Shown here one piece after another: positions 17,283-25,780 of a DNA stretch of 41,083 nt. The translations under genes were made by a program, and so were the position numbers. Below the pieces are notes generated by a model. The model had not been told where the DNA came from. It saw nothing but the letters and a program-made list of their open reading frames with translations, and searched no databases. The stretch is from Methylobacterium sp. (GTDB taxonomy: Bacteria > Pseudomonadota > Alphaproteobacteria > Rhizobiales > Beijerinckiaceae): assembly GCF_028290105.1 (NCBI RefSeq), contig NZ_JAQGKL010000224.1, forward strand, positions 1-41,083, given 5' to 3'. Position 1 is the stretch's first letter, and each line of letters starts with the position of its first letter.

Positions 17283-19088
17283 GTGACGACCGAACGGACG
17301 ACACCGCTACCCGACATCGAGGCCCTGTCCCGCAATGCGAGCCTGCTGGTCGAGGAGTTCGGGCGCGCCGCCTCCCGCTACATGAAGCCCGTGGCGGCGC
17401 CGGATGCGATGGCGGTCCAGCCCGTCGAACCGCCCGAAGAGGTCAAGGACGTGGTGCGGACGCTGGGCAGCGTCGCCGAGACTTGGCTGTCCGACCCCAA
17501 GAAGACCCTGGAGGCGCAGACCAAGCTCAGCGAGGCCTTCATCACCCTGTGGGGCTCCACCTGGCATCGCCTGCAGGGGGAGGCCGCCGACCCGGTGGCG
17601 GTGCCGGAGCCGAAGGACAATCGCTTCGCCCATGCCGAGTGGTCGACGAACCCGATCTTCGACTTCATCAAGCAGAGCTATCTCATCACCTCGCGCTGGG
17701 CGGAAGGGCTGGTCGAGGGGGCCGAGGGAATCGACGAGCACACCCGGCACAAGGCGCAATTCTACCTGCGCCAGATCTCCGGCGCGCTCTCGCCCTCGAA
17801 CTTCGTGATGACGAATCCCGAATTGATCCGCCACACCCTGAAGGAGAACGGGGCCAACCTCGTGCGCGGCATGAAGATGCTCGCCGAGGACATCGAGGCC
17901 GGCAACGGGCAGTTGCGCGTGCGCCAGACCGACCCCAACGCCGGCTTCGAGGTCGGCGTCAACGTGGCGGTGACTCCCGGCGAGGTCGTGTTCCGCAATG
18001 ACCTGATGGAGCTGATCCAGTACGCGCCCACCACCGAGACGGTCCTGAAGCGCCCCTTCCTCATCGTCCCGCCCTGGATCAACAAGTTCTACATCCTCGA
18101 CCTCAACCCTCAGAAGAGCCTGATCGCCTGGATGGTCTCCCAGGGGCTGACGGTGTTCTGCATCTCCTGGGTCAATCCGGACGCGCGTCACGCCGACAAG
18201 GATTTCGAGAGCTACATGCGCGAGGGCATCGAGGCGGCGATCGACGCCATCGGGGTGGCCACCGGCGAGAACGAAGTCGCGGCCGCCGGCTACTGCGTCG
18301 GCGGCACCCTGCTCGCCGTGACCCTGGCGATGCAGGCCGCCACCGGCAACAAGCGCATCAAGAGCGCCACGTTCCTGACCACGCAGGTCGATTTCACCCA
18401 TGCCGGCGACCTCAAGGTGTTCGCCGACGAGGAGCAGATCCGCCTGATCGAGGCGCGCATGCAGAAGCGCGGCTACCTCGAGGGCACCGGCATGGCCTCC
18501 GCCTTCAACATGCTGCGGCCCAACGACTTGATCTGGTCCTACGTGGTCAACAACTACGTCAAGGGCCAGACGCCGATGCCTTTCGACCTGCTGTACTGGA
18601 ACGCCGACGCCACCCGGATGCCGGCGGCCAACCACTCGTTCTACCTGCGCAACTGCTACCTCGAGAACACCCTGGCGCAGGGCAAGATGATCCTCGGAAA
18701 CGTGCGCCTCGACCTGAAGAAGGTGAAGGTGCCGATCTTCAACCTCGCCACCCGCGAGGACCACATCGCCCCCGCCCTTTCGGTCTTCGAGGGCTCCTCG
18801 AAGTTCGGCGGACCCGTGGATTACGTGCTTGCGGGCTCGGGCCACATCGCGGGCGTGGTCAACCCGCCCGCCAAGCCGAAATACGGCTTCCACACCGGCG
18901 GCCCCGCCAAGGGCCGGTTCGAGGAGTGGGTGGCCGCCGCGACGGAACACAAGGGATCCTGGTGGCCCTACTGGTTCCAGTGGCTGGAGCATCAGGCCCC
19001 CGCCCGCGTTCCCGCCCGCGTGCCCGGCGAGGGCGGCCTCGCCTCCCTCGGCCCGGCGCCCGGCACCTATGTGCGCATGAAGGCGTGA
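17283..19088 (+). CDS. phaC: Class I poly(3-hydroxyalkanoate) synthase
   Basis: Polymerises (R)-3-hydroxyacyl-CoA into polyhydroxyalkanoate granules, 601 residues, usual for class I. The lipase-like box AGYCVGGT contains the nucleophile Cys338. The general acid/base residues lie in [11 protein letters not shown] (Asp) and [12 protein letters not shown] (His), and the conserved PHA-synthase stretch [14 protein letters not shown] is present. The start is GTG 17283, with GGGGAGAG upstream. No phaA, phaB, phasin or phaR gene is adjacent in this window. Its stop overlaps the next gene, a GNAT acetyltransferase, by four bases. Confidence 0.97.
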   Translation: MTTERTTPLPDIEALSRNASLLVEEFGRAASRYMKPVAAPDAMAVQPVEPPEEVKDVVRTLGSVAETWLSDPKKTLEAQTKLSEAFITLWGSTWHRLQGEAADPVAVPEPKDNRFAHAEWSTNPIFDFIKQSYLITSRWAEGLVEGAEGIDEHTRHKAQFYLRQISGALSPSNFVMTNPELIRHTLKENGANLVRGMKMLAEDIEAGNGQLRVRQTDPNAGFEVGVNVAVTPGEVVFRNDLMELIQYAPTTETVLKRPFLIVPPWINKFYILDLNPQKSLIAWMVSQGLTVFCISWVNPDARHADKDFESYMREGIEAAIDAIGVATGENEVAAAGYCVGGTLLAVTLAMQAATGNKRIKSATFLTTQVDFTHAGDLKVFADEEQIRLIEARMQKRGYLEGTGMASAFNMLRPNDLIWSYVVNNYVKGQTPMPFDLLYWNADATRMPAANHSFYLRNCYLENTLAQGKMILGNVRLDLKKVKVPIFNLATREDHIAPALSVFEGSSKFGGPVDYVLAGSGHIAGVVNPPAKPKYGFHTGGPAKGRFEEWVAAATEHKGSWWPYWFQWLEHQAPARVPARVPGEGGLASLGPAPGTYVRMKA

Positions 19089-19522
19089 GCGGACAGCCCC
19101 CGACCGGTCCCTGGACGCTTTGCCTGGAGACCGACCCCGACCCGGCCCTGCGGGCCCACATCCTGGCGCCGCTCGTCGCCTACAACGAGAGCGTGGCGCC
19201 CGATGGGAACTGGGGCCTGCTCGCCGTGACTGTGCGCGACCCCGATGGCGCCGTCGTCGGCGGCCTCTGGGGTCGCACCGGCTACGGGATGCTGTTCGTC
19301 GAATTGCTTGCGCTGGGACCGGCGCGCGGCGAAGGCCTCGGCCGTCGGGTGATGGCGCTCGCGGAAGAAGAGGCGCGCCGGCGCGGACTCTCCGGCATCT
19401 GGCTCGACACCTGGACCTTCCAGGCGCCCGGCTTCTATGTCCGGCTCGGGTTCACCGAATGCGGCCGGATCCCGGACTATCCGCCCGGTCACGACCGGGT
19501 TTTCTACGTCAAACGGTTCTGA
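19085..19522 (+). CDS. GNAT family N-acetyltransferase, coupled to phaC
   Basis: A 145-residue acetyltransferase starting at GTG 19085 within the phaC stop (GTGA). The acetyl-CoA binding motif A is visible as [21 protein letters not shown], followed by the strand/helix [21 protein letters not shown] typical of motif B in small-molecule GNATs, and it ends RVFYVKRF. The substrate is unknown. The four-base overlap implies translational coupling with PHA synthase, so it may be co-produced during carbon storage. Confidence 0.88.
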   Translation: MSGQPPTGPWTLCLETDPDPALRAHILAPLVAYNESVAPDGNWGLLAVTVRDPDGAVVGGLWGRTGYGMLFVELLALGPARGEGLGRRVMALAEEEARRRGLSGIWLDTWTFQAPGFYVRLGFTECGRIPDYPPGHDRVFYVKRF

Positions 19523-19617
19523 GGCTCGGGATTGAATCGTTTTCATCCATGCCCGTCGGGCTCCTATCCGTCGGGGCAATCATCACTTCGCGATTCGGTA
19601 TCGGGACGAGGTGACGC

Positions 19618-20634
19618 GTGACTGCGGGTCGAACGAATGGGATGGGCCCGAGGCGCGTCGTCGTCCTCGGTGGGACCGGCACCATCGGGCGTGCCACCGT
19701 GCGGGCGCTGGTGGCGCGCGGTCACGAGGTGGTCTGCTTCGTTCGGCACAGAGCCGAGCCCCGCGATCACTCGGGGTTGCAAGATCGTGGCGCGTGGCTT
19801 CCGGGTGCGACGGTGAGGATCGTGGACCTGACCGATCCCGCGTCGCTGACGCGGGATGGGTTCCGTGGCGAGGCCTTCGACGTCCTCGTCTCGTGTCTCG
19901 CCTCGCGCACCGGATTGCCCGACGACGCCTGGGCGATCGACCATCGGGCGCATGGGAACGCCTTGCACGCCGGCAAGGCTGCCGGCGTCACGCATATGAT
20001 TCTGCTCTCAGCGATCTGCGTCCAGAAGCCGATCCTCGCCTTCCAGCACGCCAAGCTCGCGTTCGAGCGGGAGCTGACCGCGTCGGGGCTCGAGTACACG
20101 ATCGTCCGCGCTACCGCCTACTTCAAATCCCTGTCGGGGCAGATCGATCGCCTGAAACGTGGGAAGTCGTTCCTGATCTTCGGCGACGGAAGGCTGACCG
20201 CCTGCAAGCCCATCAGCGACGACGACCTCGGGCGCTATCTCGCCGATTGCCTCGACCGGAAGGACCGGCGCAATCGCGTACTGCCGATCGGGGGGCCGGG
20301 GGAAGCCATCACGCCGAAGGCGCAAGGCGAGCGGTTGTTCGCCCTGCTCGGGCGCGAGCCCCGTTTCACGCACGTCCCCGTGCTGATGCTGGACGTGATC
20401 ATCGCGGTTCTGGCCACGCTCGGTCGGTGGGTTCCGGCGCTCGCGGCCAAGGCCGAGCTCGCGCGCATCGGGCGCTACTACGCCACCGAGTCGATGCTCG
20501 TCCTCGATCCCGCCACGGGGCGATACGATGCGGATGCGACGCCCTCGACGGGGTCGGAGACTCTGTTCGACTATTACGCGCGTCTCGTCCGGGGGGATGC
20601 CGTTGCCGAGCGCGGCGATCACGCGGTCTTCTGA
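19618..20634 (+). CDS. bciA: 3,8-divinyl chlorophyllide a 8-vinyl reductase, BciA type
   Basis: An NAD(P)-binding atypical SDR of 338 residues that reduces the C8-vinyl group of divinyl (proto)chlorophyllide during (bacterio)chlorophyll synthesis. It matches the plant DVR/BciA family along its whole length as I know it: VVVLGGTGTIGRATVRALV (Rossmann loop), DVLVSCLASRTG, LLSAICVQKPILAFQ, FGDGRLTACKPISDDDL, RVLPIGGPGEAITPKAQGE, RIGRYYATESMLVLDP and the terminal AVF. The GTG start at 19618 follows GAGGTG by four bases; ATG 19642 is an alternative. It stands apart from any other bacteriochlorophyll gene visible here. Confidence 0.92.
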   Translation: MTAGRTNGMGPRRVVVLGGTGTIGRATVRALVARGHEVVCFVRHRAEPRDHSGLQDRGAWLPGATVRIVDLTDPASLTRDGFRGEAFDVLVSCLASRTGLPDDAWAIDHRAHGNALHAGKAAGVTHMILLSAICVQKPILAFQHAKLAFERELTASGLEYTIVRATAYFKSLSGQIDRLKRGKSFLIFGDGRLTACKPISDDDLGRYLADCLDRKDRRNRVLPIGGPGEAITPKAQGERLFALLGREPRFTHVPVLMLDVIIAVLATLGRWVPALAAKAELARIGRYYATESMLVLDPATGRYDADATPSTGSETLFDYYARLVRGDAVAERGDHAVF

Positions 20635-20694
20635 CCGCGCCCGAGCCGCACGCCCTCAGGACAGCGCGCGCCGAACCGCAGCGAGCGCCTTCGC

Positions 20695-21588
20695 TCAACC
20701 CTTGTCGCGCAGGGCCTCGATCAACAGCGCCAGGGCGGGGCCCGGCGGGCGCCGGCTCGGCGTGTAGAGGTGGTAGCCGGTGAAGGGCGGGCTCCAATCC
20801 GCCAGGACGTGCAGGAGTTCGCCGCTGTCCAGGTACGTCTGCACCTGGTCCTGGGGCAGGTACGCGATGCCGAACCCGTCCAGGGCGGCGGGGAGGATCA
20901 TGGCGGTGGCGTTGAAGGTGATCTGGCCCTCGACCCGGACCTTGATGGCGCGGCCCGCTTTCTCGAACTCCCAGGCGTAGAGGCGTCCTTGCGTCGGCAG
21001 GCGCAGGTTGATGCAGCGGTGCTCGGCCAGGTCCTGCGGGCTGCGCGGCATCGACCGCCCTTTGAAATACCCGGGCGTGCCGATTGCGGCCATGCGTAGG
21101 TCGGGGCCGATGCGCACGGCCGTCATGTCCTTGGCCACCGTTCCGCCGAGGCGGATGCCCGCGTCGATGCGCTCGGCGACGATGTCGGTCAGCCCGTCGT
21201 CCACGACGGTCTCGACCGCGATGTCGGGGTGATCCGGCAGGAAGCGCCGCAGGGCGGGCCAGAGCACGGTGCGCGCCGCATGCGCGTCCGCGGTGATGCG
21301 CAGCGTTCCCGCCGGCCGGTCACGCTGGGCCGCCAAGGCGGCGAGGCCCTCCTCGATCTCCGCGAAGCGCGGGCCCACCGCGTTGAGGAGCCGCTCGCCG
21401 GCCTCCGTCGCCGAGACGCTGCGCGTGGTGCGGGAGAGCAGCCGGACGCCGAGCCGGGCCTCCAGCCCCCTGATGGTCTGGCTCAGCGCCGGCTGCGAGA
21501 CACCGAGCTCGGCGGCCGCCCGCGTGAAGCTGCCGGCGTGCGCCACCGCCACGAAGGCGACGAGGTCGTTCAGGCTCTCGCGCATCAT
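20695..21588 (-). CDS. LysR family transcriptional regulator (cluster left flank)
   Basis: A 297-residue LysR-type regulator of the CrgA-like subgroup. The winged HTH occupies the first 60 residues (FTRAAAELGVSQPALSQTIRGLE) and is followed by RLLSRTTRSVSATEAGE; the effector domain covers about 90-290, with DIVAERIDAGIRLGG and GFGIAYLPQDQV. It is transcribed divergently from the cupin gene, 133 bases away, the standard layout for a LysR that controls its neighbour. It is clearly paralogous to the LysR at 28241-29131, sharing the HTH sequence pattern, RHRCINLR-type and FxGYHLYxPSRR motifs. Confidence 0.93.
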   Translation of the reverse strand: MMRESLNDLVAFVAVAHAGSFTRAAAELGVSQPALSQTIRGLEARLGVRLLSRTTRSVSATEAGERLLNAVGPRFAEIEEGLAALAAQRDRPAGTLRITADAHAARTVLWPALRRFLPDHPDIAVETVVDDGLTDIVAERIDAGIRLGGTVAKDMTAVRIGPDLRMAAIGTPGYFKGRSMPRSPQDLAEHRCINLRLPTQGRLYAWEFEKAGRAIKVRVEGQITFNATAMILPAALDGFGIAYLPQDQVQTYLDSGELLHVLADWSPPFTGYHLYTPSRRPPGPALALLIEALRDKG

Positions 21589-21619
21589 TCATAAGACCTG
21601 CTCATGAGCCCATGTTCAT
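21588..21619. promoter_or_regulatory. Candidate LysR operator in the lysR-cupin divergent region
   Basis: This short AT-richer segment holds ATTCAT at the LysR start, the palindrome CTCATGAG (21601-21608), and the inverted repeat ATGA-N8-TCAT (21604-21619). LysR-type proteins often bind inverted repeats of this size, of T-N11-A form, in divergent promoters. The assignment is inference from position and symmetry. Confidence 0.35.
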
Positions 21620-21721
21620 TCCCGCATCTAATCCGGGACGCGCCCCGGCGCTAGCTACCGTCGCAACCCGCTCCCGCGCGCCGATCGCGCCGGGGCGCCC
21701 CTCGCGACGGACCCCACGACC

Positions 21722-22117
21722 ATGCAGATCAAGCGCGCCGGCTCGCAGCCCTCGGCCAAGGGCCCGGAGGATTGGTTCACCGGGACGGTCCGGATCGACC
21801 CCCTGTTCAGCCCCGAGGACCCGGCCCGGACGGGCGGCGCCCTCGTCACCTTCGAGCCCGGCGCCCGCACGGCCTGGCACACCCACCCACTCGGTCAGAC
21901 CCTGATCGTCACCGCGGGCTTCGGCCGGGTCCAACGCGAGGGCGGCCCCGTCGAGGAGATCCGCCCCGGCGACGTGGTCTGGTTTCCGCCCGGCGAGAAG
22001 CACTGGCACGGCGCGGGGCCGACCACCGCCATGAGCCACATTGCCATTCAGGAAGCGCTGAACGGCAGCCCCGTCGACTGGATGGAGAAGGTCGACGACT
22101 GCCAGTACGGCGCCTGA
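21722..22117 (+). CDS. Cupin protein, similar to (R)-hydroxynitrile-lyase-type cupins
   Basis: A single-domain cupin of 131 residues. The metal-binding motifs are [11 protein letters not shown] (His, His and Gln ligands) and the later PPGEKHWHG (His). The opening [21 protein letters not shown] and the ending VDWMEKV resemble the manganese-dependent cupin hydroxynitrile lyase I recall from Granulicella and many uncharacterised relatives. Most such proteins sit near LysR and short-chain oxidoreductase genes and their real substrates are unknown, so activity is not claimed. It is the first gene of the plus-strand cassette, divergent from lysR. Confidence 0.88.
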   Translation: MQIKRAGSQPSAKGPEDWFTGTVRIDPLFSPEDPARTGGALVTFEPGARTAWHTHPLGQTLIVTAGFGRVQREGGPVEEIRPGDVVWFPPGEKHWHGAGPTTAMSHIAIQEALNGSPVDWMEKVDDCQYGA

Positions 22118-22140
22118 TGGGAACGGCCGACTGCACGGAC

Positions 22141-22168
22141 CGGAAGATCCGACCCGGAAGATCCGACA
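22141..22168. repeat. Short tandem duplication (14-bp period)
   Basis: CGGAAGATCCGAC occurs twice (22141-22153 and 22155-22167) separated by one C, giving a 14-base period. It lies in the 89-base gap between the cupin and MFS genes. Each copy contains the partial palindrome CGGAAGATCCG. It may be an operator pair or a replication slippage product. Confidence 0.7.
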
Positions 22169-22206
22169 ATGACGAGAGCCGTGGCTGAAACCATGAAAGC
22201 TAAGCC

Positions 22207-23409
22207 ATGAATCCCAACGAAGCCTGCGCGGACACAATCGCCATCGGGCGCGCGATCCCGGCGCGCGGATGGGGCGCGGTGTTCGCCCTGACGCTCTGCG
22301 TCGCGACGCTGATCGCCTCCGAGTTCATGCCCGTCAGCCTGCTGACGCCGCTCGCCGCCGACCTGCGCATGACCGAAGGCCATGCGGGGCAGGCCATCGC
22401 CGTTTCGGGCCTGTTCGCGGTCCTCACGAGCCTCGTCATCGCGTCGGCGACGCGCGGGATCGACCGCCGCACCGTCCTCTTGGCGCTTGCCGGGCTGATG
22501 ATCGCCTCCGGCCTGATGGTGGCGTTTGCGCCGAATGCCGCGATCTTCATGGCCGGGCGCGCCCTCGTGGGCATCGTCATCGGCGGCTTCTGGTCGATGT
22601 CGACCGCGACGGTCATGCGTCTCGTGCCGGAGACGGAGGTTCCGCGCGCCCTGGGCCTGCTCAATGGCGGCAATGCCCTGGCGACCACGGTGGCGGCGCC
22701 GCTGGGCAGCTTCCTCGGGGCCTATATCGGCTGGCGGGGTGCCTTCTTCTGCGTCGTGCCGCTGGGCGCACTGACGCTGGCCTGGCTCTTCGTCAGCCTG
22801 CCGTCGATGCCGTCCGACCGGCGGTCCCAGAGCGGCACGGTGTTCCGGGTCCTGCGCCGGCGCCAGGTGCCGCTCGGCATGCTCGCGGTGGCACTGTTCT
22901 TCCTCGGGCAGTTCGCGCTCTACACCTACCTGCGTCCGTTCCTCGAGACGGTCCCGCGCGTCGACGTGGCGACGTTCTCCCTGATCCTGTTCGTCACCGG
23001 CGCGGCGGGGCTCGTCGGCACCTACCTCATCGGCTTCCTGCTGAAGACGCGCCTCTTCAGCCTGCTGATCGCGATGCCCCTCGCGATGGCGGCCATCGCC
23101 ATCGCCCTGACGCTGGTCGGCGGCTCGACCGTGGCGTCGGCGGTGCTGCTCGCCGGATGGGGCCTCGTCGCCACGGCCGCGCCGGTGGCGTGGTGGACCT
23201 GGCTGAGCCGGGCGCTGCCCGACGAGGCCGAGGCGGGCGGCGGATTGCTGGTCGCGGTGGTGCAACTCGCCATCGCGCTCGGCGCCACCCTCGGCGGCCT
23301 CGCCTACGACGCGAGCGGCTACCGCGCGACCTTCGCGGTCAGCGCCGCCGCGCTCTGTGCCTCCGCGCTCGCCGCCACCCTCGCCTGGCGCCAGGGCCCG
23401 CGCGCCTGA
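22207..23409 (+). CDS. MFS transporter, NepI-like (drug:H+ antiporter 1 group)
   Basis: A 400-residue inner-membrane protein with about twelve hydrophobic helices. The N-terminal helix (FALTLCVATLIASEFMPVSLLTPLAADL) and the loop RALVGIVIGGFWSMSTATVMRLVP are characteristic of the NepI/AraJ-like DHA1 exporters, for example the purine ribonucleoside exporter NepI. The true substrate is unknown. It lies between the cupin and the SDR gene on the same strand. ATG 22207 is the most likely start. Confidence 0.88.
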   Translation: MNPNEACADTIAIGRAIPARGWGAVFALTLCVATLIASEFMPVSLLTPLAADLRMTEGHAGQAIAVSGLFAVLTSLVIASATRGIDRRTVLLALAGLMIASGLMVAFAPNAAIFMAGRALVGIVIGGFWSMSTATVMRLVPETEVPRALGLLNGGNALATTVAAPLGSFLGAYIGWRGAFFCVVPLGALTLAWLFVSLPSMPSDRRSQSGTVFRVLRRRQVPLGMLAVALFFLGQFALYTYLRPFLETVPRVDVATFSLILFVTGAAGLVGTYLIGFLLKTRLFSLLIAMPLAMAAIAIALTLVGGSTVASAVLLAGWGLVATAAPVAWWTWLSRALPDEAEAGGGLLVAVVQLAIALGATLGGLAYDASGYRATFAVSAAALCASALAATLAWRQGPRA

Positions 23410-23449
23410 ACCCACCGCTCCCTGCCAGACCGACGCCGAGGAATGCCGC

Positions 23450-24211
23450 ATGCAGATCAGCTTCGAGAACAAGGTCGCCCTCGTCACCGGCGCCGCCATG
23501 GGCGTGGGGCTGGCCACCGCCCGGATGTTCGCCGAGGCGGGCGCGTCGGTCGTCCTGTCCGACCAGAACGCGGAGGCGCTGGCGGCCGCCACGGAGGCGT
23601 TGAAGGCGGCGGGCCATCGGGTGCTCGCCGTGCGCTGCGACGTCAGCAGGGCGGAAGAGGTGGACGCGATGGTCCGGCGCACGGTCGACACCTACGGCCG
23701 GCTCGACGCGGCATTCAACAACGCCGGCATCCAGATCCCGCCCAACGCCGTCGTGGACGTGCCGGACGCGGATTACGAGCGCGTGATGGCGGTCAATCTG
23801 CGCGGCGTCTGGAACTGCATGAAGGCCGAACTCCGGCAGATGCAGGCACAGGGCAGCGGCGCCATCGTCAACTGCTCGTCCATCGGCGGTCTCGTCGGCA
23901 ACCCCTACCTCGCCGCCTATCACGGCACGAAATACGGCGTCATCGGCATGACCCAGAGCGCGGCGCTCGAATACGCCGCGCAGGGCATCCGCCTCAACGC
24001 GGTCTGCCCCGGCACCATCGACACGCCGATGGTCGCCAGGATGGTGGCCGAGCGCCCCGAGGCCATGGCCGACATCATGAGGAAGCAGCCCATCGGGCGC
24101 CTCGGCCGGCCGGACGAGATCGCCTCCGCCGTGCTCTGGCTCTGCAGCGACGCGGCGAGCTTCGTCCTCGGCGTCGCCCTGCCGGTGGACGGCGGCTACA
24201 CCGCGAACTGA
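23450..24211 (+). CDS. Short-chain dehydrogenase/reductase (classical SDR)
   Basis: A 253-residue NAD(P)-dependent oxidoreductase. It shows the cofactor glycine motif TGAAMGVG (14-21), the NNAG motif, the catalytic Ser in NCSSIGG and YHGTK (Tyr and Lys), with PG...TPM downstream; all catalytic residues are intact. The acidic residue at the end of strand 2 (LSDQN) suggests NAD rather than NADP. It resembles glucose-1-dehydrogenase/cyclohexanol-dehydrogenase-like SDRs; the substrate cannot be named. ATG 23450 gives the typical MQISFENKVALVTG start; longer frames upstream are shadow. Confidence 0.93.
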   Translation: MQISFENKVALVTGAAMGVGLATARMFAEAGASVVLSDQNAEALAAATEALKAAGHRVLAVRCDVSRAEEVDAMVRRTVDTYGRLDAAFNNAGIQIPPNAVVDVPDADYERVMAVNLRGVWNCMKAELRQMQAQGSGAIVNCSSIGGLVGNPYLAAYHGTKYGVIGMTQSAALEYAAQGIRLNAVCPGTIDTPMVARMVAERPEAMADIMRKQPIGRLGRPDEIASAVLWLCSDAASFVLGVALPVDGGYTAN

Positions 24212-24222
24212 CGGGGCGTCCG

Positions 24223-24705
24223 ATGCAACGCATGATACACGCCGCCAGGCTGTTCGCAGGCGCAGCCTTCGCCCTGGCCTTCCAGGCCGAGCCTCACGCC
24301 GGGCCCGCTCCGCCCTCCCCCACAGGCCCGAAAGCGCGTGTCGTGCCAGGTATCCAGATCCGGCTCGCCGGCACGGACGGCGAGAGCGTCGAGGCGATCC
24401 TGGAGGAGAGCGCGGCGGCCCGCGACTTCCGCGCGCTCCTGCCCCTCACGCTGACCCTGACCGACTACAACGCCACCGAGAAGATCGCCGACCTGCCACG
24501 GCGCCTGTCGATGGAGGGCGCCCCCGTGAGCATCGACCCGGAGCCGGGAGACCTCGCCTACTACGCGCCCTGGGGCAACCTCGCGATCTTCTACAAGGAT
24601 TTCGGGACCTCGCGCGGGCTCGTGCGTCTGGGCCGCTTGAGCCGCATCCCCGACGCCTTCCGGCGGTCCGGCCCGGTCTCGGTGACCATCGAGGCCGTGC
24701 CGTGA
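24223..24705 (+). CDS. Exported cyclophilin-like fold protein
   Basis: A 160-residue protein with an N-terminal signal peptide (RLFAGAAFALAFQAEPHAG). The mature domain matches the cyclophilin-like family PF18050 (DUF in many genomes) in outline: RALLPLTLTLTDYNATEKIADLPRRL then GDLAYYAPWGNLAIFYKDF and RLGRL. This family keeps the cyclophilin barrel but lacks prolyl-isomerase residues and has no settled function; it commonly neighbours oxidoreductases and flavodoxins. Its stop overlaps the next gene by four bases (GTGA), indicating coupled translation with the SMP-30-like protein. Confidence 0.82.
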   Translation: MQRMIHAARLFAGAAFALAFQAEPHAGPAPPSPTGPKARVVPGIQIRLAGTDGESVEAILEESAAARDFRALLPLTLTLTDYNATEKIADLPRRLSMEGAPVSIDPEPGDLAYYAPWGNLAIFYKDFGTSRGLVRLGRLSRIPDAFRRSGPVSVTIEAVP

Positions 24706-25745
24706 GCAGGGGGCGCCTGGGACGGCGGCGCCTCGTCTGGGCGGTGTTCGCCCTCGCCTGGCTCTCCGGCTCGGGTGCCGGAGCCCTGGCGGCGGAGGCG
24801 CCCGGCGCATGGGCCGTCGATGCGGCGACGCGCGGGCCGGTCCCGATCCCGCCCGGCGAGCGGGACCTGCCGAGCGTGGTCGCCGAGCCGTGGTTCCGGG
24901 TCTCCGACGACGGGTTTCCCCTGGAGGGTCCGTCCTTCGACCGGGCCGGCGACCTCCTCTTCACCGACGCGGGCAGCGGACGCGTGCTGCGCCTGACGCC
25001 GGACAAGCGCCTGTCGGTGGTTCTGCCGGCGAACACGCTGAACCTCGGCGGCCTCGCGATCCACCGGGACGGCCGCATCTTCGCCGCCGGCACCGGCGGC
25101 TTCACGCGCGGCTCCGTCGTCTCCATGCGGCCGGACGGCTCGGATCTGCGTACTATCATCCCGCCGGAGGCAGGTTACGTCGTCAACGACCTCGTCTTCG
25201 ACGCGCTCGGTGGCTTCTACTTCACGGATTTCCGCGGCACCTCCACCGATCCGAAGGGCGGCGCCTACTATGTCGCCCCCGATCTTCGCACCGTCACTGC
25301 GGTGCTGCCCCACCTGGCGCTGGCCAACGGCGTCGCGCTGAGCCCGGACGGGCGCACGCTCTGGGTCACCGAGTTCGGCCGCAACCTCTTGCACCGGGTC
25401 GATCTCGCCGACGCCACCACGCCGAGCGCGCTCGGCACCGCCATTCCCTACCACTTCACCGGTCCGCCGCCGGATTCGATGCGCATCGACGCCGACGGGA
25501 ACCTCTATGTCGCCCTGTACGGGCAGGGCCGGGTGCTGGCGTTCAACCGCAACGGCATCCCGATCGGGCAGGTGCTCCTGCCGGGCCGTGACGCCGGCCA
25601 CAACCTGCGCTCCACCAGCCTCGCGCTGAAACCCGGCACCGACGACCTCTTCGTCGTCACCAACGACGGCGACGGCGGACAGGGCTCGGCGATCTTCCAC
25701 GCCAAGGCCTTCGCCAAGGCCCTGTCGCTCTACTCGCACCACTAA
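24702..25745 (+). CDS. Exported SMP-30/gluconolactonase-like protein
   Basis: A 347-residue six-bladed beta-propeller of the SMP-30/gluconolactonase/LRE family, starting at GTG 24702 inside the previous stop. A signal peptide (RRLVWAVFALAWLSGSGAGALAAEA) sends it to the periplasm. Propeller hallmarks are visible: FPLEGPSFDRAGDLLFTDAG (conserved metal-ligand Glu in the EGP-type start), YVVNDLVFDALGGFYFTDF, LALANGVALSPDGRTLWVTE and PDSMRIDADGNLYVALYG (conserved Asn and Asp metal ligands). It would hydrolyse a sugar lactone and lies 35 bases before the glucose dehydrogenase gene, whose product makes such lactones on the same side of the membrane. Confidence 0.9.
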   Translation: MSRGRLGRRRLVWAVFALAWLSGSGAGALAAEAPGAWAVDAATRGPVPIPPGERDLPSVVAEPWFRVSDDGFPLEGPSFDRAGDLLFTDAGSGRVLRLTPDKRLSVVLPANTLNLGGLAIHRDGRIFAAGTGGFTRGSVVSMRPDGSDLRTIIPPEAGYVVNDLVFDALGGFYFTDFRGTSTDPKGGAYYVAPDLRTVTAVLPHLALANGVALSPDGRTLWVTEFGRNLLHRVDLADATTPSALGTAIPYHFTGPPPDSMRIDADGNLYVALYGQGRVLAFNRNGIPIGQVLLPGRDAGHNLRSTSLALKPGTDDLFVVTNDGDGGQGSAIFHAKAFAKALSLYSHH

Positions 25746-25780
25746 CCGCCCGCCCGGCAACGCGCACGGAAAGCATCCCC

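Noticed and set aside
22048..23691. 547-residue minus-strand open frame across the MFS and SDR genes
   Set aside because: Its translation is an Arg/Glu/His-rich low-complexity pattern typical of the antisense of high-GC genes, while the plus strand shows clear MFS and SDR motifs.
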